From Paenibacillus tyrphae (GTDB lineage: Bacteria > Bacillota > Bacilli > Paenibacillales > NBRC-103111), in contig NZ_BSDJ01000006.1 of assembly GCF_027925525.1 (NCBI RefSeq), positions 1 to 64,000 on the forward strand: a stretch of DNA of 64,000 bases, written 5' to 3'. The notes below the pieces were generated by a model. That model had not been told where the DNA came from and did no database searches. It was given only the letters and a program-made list of their open reading frames with translations. The translations under genes and the position numbers were made by a program. The number at the start of each line of letters is the position of its first letter. Position 1 is the stretch's first letter. Of the stretch, positions 60,163 to 64,000 are shown one piece after another.

Positions 60163-61866
60163 ATGAAGCTTCGGACGTCCTTTATCGTGTGGTTTGTCGT
60201 GCCTGTGACGTGCCTGCTCGCTTTGAGCAACGTCATTTACTATTATACGACGAAACAGATGCTGATGAACAATCACTATAATGAAGTGGAAAGTTTCTCG
60301 AGCAATATCAAAGTGTATTTCGAGCATTCCCAACGGTCTGCCGACTATGCCGAAAAGCTGCTAGCGCAAAATTTGCGGCTGGCGGCCATGCTCGCGCAAA
60401 GCAAGCTGCCTCCGCGTTTGGAACAGGTGAGCAATAAGGAGTTGACAGAACTAAGCAAAGAGCTGCGCGTGTCGGATATTACGCTATTTCAGCGCGAGGG
60501 AGACGATATCGTAGCCATGCGTTCCTCCAATCCTACTCAACGGAACATATCTGCCAAAGAGTTTACCGATTTTTGGTTTCTCGCTCTCAAGCAACTGCTG
60601 GACGGTAAGAACGTATCGATTTCCGAAGGCTATACGCTTCCCCATTATTGGTCAGGACCTGTGGACGTTTCATCCTCGGACCCGAATGCGCTCCATAAAT
60701 TCGGATACTACCATGACGGCCAGACCGACTATATTATCGATCCATACTTCAGGCAGGAGGATATGGAGGAATATGTGACCTTGGCTTCTTACATGCACAT
60801 CATCGAACGTCTGCAGAAAGAAAAACCGTTCCTGATCGAAATCACAGGCTTCAATGCCGAGCGTTTCGGAGAAGAAATTTATGAAGTCAAGCAAAATAAT
60901 CGGTTGGTTTTTCCTCATCCGACGCGCCCGATCTATTTTGGGCAGTATGCCATGCAGTCGGACGATGATGTGGAGATGGTCAGACAGGCAAATCGGGACA
61001 AAAAGACGATCAGCTATCAGACAAGCGTTCAAGGAAGTGACGTGATTAAAAGCTTTGTGCCCATCGAAACCCAGCTGCCGCTGGTGGTCGGCCTTGTCTC
61101 GGATTACAGCTATATTCAGAACGAACTGAAACGCCAGTCGGAGCGGCTTCTGACGATCAGCGTCGTGTCTTTCCTGATGCTCGGTGCTTTCGTGCTTGTT
61201 TTAATCCGGAGAAGCAAGCTTGCAGCGGCTGTCATTTCCGCCGAGAAAATTTATCTTGAAAATATGAACAGCTTGTTTACGGCCATCCGCGGGCTAAATC
61301 ACGATGTCGGCAATATTGTCAATGCCATTCACGCTCATGTGCAAAAGAAAGAATACGACGAGCTGGAAAAAGTAACGCAAGCGTGGGTGAAGGAAGTCGT
61401 TGAAGTTCAAGATGTCGTTGCGATCCGGCATCCGACGCTATCGGCCATTGTGCAGTTCGCGGCCAGCAGCGCGATCAAGCAGAAGGTGAAGCTGGAGCAC
61501 GACATCACTGTCACGGGCGATCTGAAGCTGAACGGGGAGAAGTCGCTCGATTTGATTCGCATCGCAACCAATTTAATATCCAATGCGTTTGATGAGACCG
61601 TGAAGCTGCCGGTGGAGGAACGACTGGTTCAAGTAGCCGCTTGGAACACGGGCCGCTTGCTGTACTTCAAAGTATCCAATCGCGGGAGACAGATTGGCGA
61701 TGAGGAGCTGCCCCAGCTTCTAAGCGCGGGCTATTCCACAAAATTCAAGCACGAAGGCTTGGGCTTGCAAGTGGTCAAAGAGCTGGTGCAAAAATATAAA
61801 GGGCAGCTGTGGGTAGAAGATTTTGAAAGCGCAGGCGCTACGTTTATGTTCAAAATCCACATTTAG
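60163..61866 (+). CDS. Spo0B-type sensor histidine kinase
   Basis: A 567-residue membrane kinase. Segments at about 7-27 and 335-357 enclose an extracellular sensor of about 300 residues (mixed helix and sheet, aromatic-rich). The phospho-acceptor region GLNHDVGNIVNAIHAHVQKKEYDEL (His near 400) is of the Spo0B/CitA-like type, followed by a GHKL ATPase (NLISNAFDET; LSAGYSTKFKHEGLGLQVVKEL). ATG 60163 after GGAAAGGAATAAGC is chosen. The LytTR response regulator gene follows by 8 bases, an arrangement found in AgrC/AgrA-like and DcuS/R-like sets. The ligand is unknown. Confidence 0.85.
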   Translation: MKLRTSFIVWFVVPVTCLLALSNVIYYYTTKQMLMNNHYNEVESFSSNIKVYFEHSQRSADYAEKLLAQNLRLAAMLAQSKLPPRLEQVSNKELTELSKELRVSDITLFQREGDDIVAMRSSNPTQRNISAKEFTDFWFLALKQLLDGKNVSISEGYTLPHYWSGPVDVSSSDPNALHKFGYYHDGQTDYIIDPYFRQEDMEEYVTLASYMHIIERLQKEKPFLIEITGFNAERFGEEIYEVKQNNRLVFPHPTRPIYFGQYAMQSDDDVEMVRQANRDKKTISYQTSVQGSDVIKSFVPIETQLPLVVGLVSDYSYIQNELKRQSERLLTISVVSFLMLGAFVLVLIRRSKLAAAVISAEKIYLENMNSLFTAIRGLNHDVGNIVNAIHAHVQKKEYDELEKVTQAWVKEVVEVQDVVAIRHPTLSAIVQFAASSAIKQKVKLEHDITVTGDLKLNGEKSLDLIRIATNLISNAFDETVKLPVEERLVQVAAWNTGRLLYFKVSNRGRQIGDEELPQLLSAGYSTKFKHEGLGLQVVKELVQKYKGQLWVEDFESAGATFMFKIHI

Positions 61867-61874
61867 ACAATCCA

Positions 61875-62738
61875 ATGAACGATCATAAGGTGGTGAACCG
61901 GACGTTGAATCAAAGGGAACAACTGACCGCTTTAATTGCGGAAGACGATTTTGCACAGAAGCAGCTTTTAATTCGATTTGCCGAAGAACATCAACTCATC
62001 GTCGTCGATACGGTGTCGTCGGGGAATAAGCTGGTGGACAAGTATATCGAGCTGCAGCCGGACCTCATCCTTACGGATATTAACCTGGACGATATTTCCG
62101 GTCTGGAGGCTTGCCGACTGATTAAGGCGAAGGGGTACGATCCTTGCATTATTGTAGTCACGGCGCTCACGGACATGAAATATGCGGAGGAAAGCTTTGA
62201 GATCGATTCGCTTTCCCTGATGCTGAAGCCCGTCACCTCCGAACGGTTCAAGAAAAGCTTGGAGAAGGCGAAGAAGCATTTGACGCAGAAAAGAAAGCAG
62301 TCGCCCGCAGCCGGATCCAACGACGAACGCTTGATCCGCTTCAAGCAAAAAATCTGCGATTTGGACGGGCGAACCATCCAACGGGAGCTTTATGTCAAGG
62401 AGGAGAAAATTGTTTACATCTCCAAGGACAGCAAGCAGATTTTGATCAAATGGACGGATTCGCATTCGGTCCAGACGATTCATACCTCCTCCACCCTGAA
62501 AGAGCTGAATGCGGCGACTTCGCCGCTTCTCTTCCAGTGTAACAAGAGCCAGTTGGTCAACGTGAGATATATTCAAAAAATTTGCGCCGATCTGATTACG
62601 CCGGGCAATTACGAAATCCTGCTTTATGGCGTACCCGAATCTTTGACGCTAAGCCGCAGCTGTTTTGCCCATTTTGAGCGGGCACGCAAGCTGATGGCGG
62701 AAGAAAAAGGCGTACAGGACGCGGTGTTAAGGCAGTAG
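61875..62738 (+). CDS. LytTR-family response regulator
   Basis: A 287-residue regulator: receiver (about 15-135; LIAEDDFAQKQLLI, phospho-Asp in LILTDINLDDISGLEA, Lys in LKPVTSERF) and a LytTR DNA-binding domain (about 160-265; KIVYISKDSKQILIKWTD, FQCNKSQLVNVRYIQKI, TLSRSCFAHF). LytTR regulators typically bind paired direct repeats before bacteriocin, competence or wall genes. The kinase gene just upstream is its partner. The ribosome site before ATG 61875 is weak, so translational coupling is likely. Confidence 0.86.
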   Translation: MNDHKVVNRTLNQREQLTALIAEDDFAQKQLLIRFAEEHQLIVVDTVSSGNKLVDKYIELQPDLILTDINLDDISGLEACRLIKAKGYDPCIIVVTALTDMKYAEESFEIDSLSLMLKPVTSERFKKSLEKAKKHLTQKRKQSPAAGSNDERLIRFKQKICDLDGRTIQRELYVKEEKIVYISKDSKQILIKWTDSHSVQTIHTSSTLKELNAATSPLLFQCNKSQLVNVRYIQKICADLITPGNYEILLYGVPESLTLSRSCFAHFERARKLMAEEKGVQDAVLRQ

Positions 62739-62777
62739 GAAGTTGTTTCCGTTTACCGCGTCCGCATGAGAATCAAC

Positions 62778-63728
62778 TTATTCTACAAGAAGCGTGATTT
62801 TATGGGAGGACCGATTGCCAATTTCTTTGCCTGCAAGCTCGGTCATCGTATCCCATGGGCTGTTCATTACATAGCCGTACACCTCGTAGCGTCCCGGTTT
62901 TTCCGGGGCGTTTATTTCAATTTGCCGCAAAGCCGCTTTCTCGGGGGGAGCTTCGAACCACCAGTACGGTTTGCCGTCAGGGAAAGGAAGCTGGCGGTCA
63001 TCCATCATCAGCCATACCAAATAATCATCGGCTCCTGCAAATCCGCCGGCCCGGACAGCCAGCTTTATGCTTTCATTCGGCTTCGCCCGAATGATTGTGG
63101 GGAGCGTGCCGAAATTATCTTCATTTTCAAACTGCTGATTCAACATGATCCCGCGAACGGGCATATTAGCGATTTCATACGAATGCTGATCAGAGACGGT
63201 TGAAAGCGCAAAGACGGAATTGCCTGTCTTTTTTAATGCATATCTGGCCACAATACCGAAGTAATCTTTGATTTCTTCTTCTTTTTCCGAAGGGTTCTCT
63301 TTATTGGCAACAATGTTTATAGCTAACGCGTGCAGATTGGGCGGCAGCGATGTGATCGGGAAGCGGACGGGAATCTCGGCAGACGCGCCTTTCGCCACGT
63401 TGAATTTATATTCGTTAACGGGCATGGAAAGGGCGGTTCCGGCATGAAAAGGAATTTTGACATAGTCTAGTAGAAGATAAAGAGAGAAGTTCTCATTTTG
63501 TCTGGATTCGTTAGTAAAAACAACGGTGTAATTAAATTCGTCCCTATCTTTAAGGTCCAGAAAAAAACTGGTAACCTCTTCTCCTCGCGAATCTTTCATT
63601 TTAAGACCAAAGCTTTCCGTGATGACCTTTTGCTTTGGTGGCGAGAAGGAATTGACCGCCAAGTTGAAGGCAAGTCCGATAACCGATCCGAGTATGATAC
63701 AGAGAATTAGCTTAGCAGCCTTTCGCAT
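62778..63728 (-). CDS. Membrane-anchored surface protein of unknown function
   Basis: A 316-residue protein with an N-terminal membrane anchor (about 5-27) and an extracellular remainder made of two beta-sandwich-like halves (FNYTVVFTNESRQNENFSLYLLLDYV; ESIKLAVRAGGFAGADDYLVWLMMDD). I recognise no family. The ribosome site AGGAGGTGAACTGGA before 63728 is strong. It reads in the same direction as the truncated small gene at the window edge and so may share its operon. Confidence 0.65.
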   Translation of the reverse strand: MRKAAKLILCIILGSVIGLAFNLAVNSFSPPKQKVITESFGLKMKDSRGEEVTSFFLDLKDRDEFNYTVVFTNESRQNENFSLYLLLDYVKIPFHAGTALSMPVNEYKFNVAKGASAEIPVRFPITSLPPNLHALAINIVANKENPSEKEEEIKDYFGIVARYALKKTGNSVFALSTVSDQHSYEIANMPVRGIMLNQQFENEDNFGTLPTIIRAKPNESIKLAVRAGGFAGADDYLVWLMMDDRQLPFPDGKPYWWFEAPPEKAALRQIEINAPEKPGRYEVYGYVMNSPWDTMTELAGKEIGNRSSHKITLLVE

Positions 63729-63811
63729 TCCAGTTCACCTCCTAGCGATCAGCCAAATTTTTATAAAAGGGGATGAATGTCTGTCCGAGTGAACAGACAT
63801 TCATGAAATGA

Positions 63812-64000
63812 TTACCGGTATACTTTAGTAGAACTATGTTTCGTTTCCCCTTTATGCGTCGCTTGATGGTACCCGGTTGCGTAATAGCCGTTGCTAGCAT
63901 ATAAGTCGCTGGACACACTGCCGGATCGTTTGGCCGATTTTGGGGCATTGCCGAGGGAGCGCTTGTCTCGATCCTTCCACGATACGTCGACGCTCAAATA
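63812..64000 (-). CDS. C-terminal part of a small protein, cut by the window edge
   Basis: An open minus-strand frame entering from beyond 64000 and ending at 63812. The visible 60 or so residues are polar, rich in Lys, Ser, Tyr and His (NGYYATGYHQATHKGE; KHSSTKVYR at the end), like the end of a small exported or bacteriocin-like peptide. I cannot name the family. It lies 83 bases upstream of the surface-protein gene on the same strand. Confidence 0.4.
   Translation of the reverse strand, partial: YLSVDVSWKDRDKRSLGNAPKSAKRSGSVSSDLYASNGYYATGYHQATHKGETKHSSTKVYR

Overview
The window looks like chromosome of a spore-forming, moderately high-GC Firmicute of the Paenibacillaceae (Paenibacillus/Cohnella type). 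The pointers are two sets of germinant-receptor genes plus gerQ, an S-layer-homology protein, YesM/YesN-type carbohydrate regulation, a Btr-type regulator fused to a binding-protein domain, Gram-positive lipoprotein signals and strong AGGAGG-type ribosome sites. I saw no rRNA, tRNA, CRISPR array or complete insertion sequence.

Layout. 0-7 kb: small nucleoside-kinase-like and acetyltransferase genes, a lone E2 acyltransferase catalytic domain, and an SLH-anchored serine hydrolase followed by an OmpR/HK pair whose response regulator appears to start at ATC. 7-11.2 kb: an Lsa-like ABC-F resistance gene behind a transcription attenuator, divergent from a drug-efflux MFS gene and its TetR repressor; the two promoters stand back to back. 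11.2-15.2 kb: a nosF-nosY-nosL-nosD operon headed by a YtkA-like lipoprotein, with no nosZ. 15.3-22.4 kb: a Fur-controlled btr/feuABC/besA-like system for catecholate siderophore uptake and hydrolysis. 22.4-29.7 kb: an accessory stretch, AT-richer from about 23 kb on, with a self-controlled TetR gene, MntP-like and ChrB-like genes sharing paired operators, an MFS gene, a secreted HNH nuclease toxin with a SUKH immunity gene, and, divergent from the toxin, a TPR-type (RRNPP-like) regulator coupled to a 46-residue exported propeptide.

29.8-35.8 kb: a gerA-B-C-B-C spore germination operon with a repeated B-C pair. 35.9-44.7 kb (minus): YesM/YesN, a sugar ABC importer without its ATPase, and a secreted GH9 glycosidase with a C-terminal carbohydrate-binding domain, together a glycan-use locus. 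45-53.9 kb: a HAD, RpiR, MBL-fold, dipeptide-type ABC transporter and metallophosphoesterase cluster, interrupted by a 211-nt palindromic element and carrying a frameshift in the second transporter ATPase. 54.1-57.5 kb: an aas/lplT-like lysophospholipid recycling pair. 57.5-64 kb: gerQ, a double GNAT, an aldo-keto reductase, a Spo0B-type kinase with LytTR regulator, a surface protein of unknown role, and a truncated small protein at the edge.

The most interesting part is 26.3-29.7 kb. A candidate peptide-pheromone receptor and propeptide face a secreted nuclease toxin with immunity across a 290-bp region that holds an 11-C tract, a 14-bp palindrome and a clear promoter. The wiring of the pheromone pair to the toxin is inference; the genes, overlaps and frameshift are visible in the sequence.
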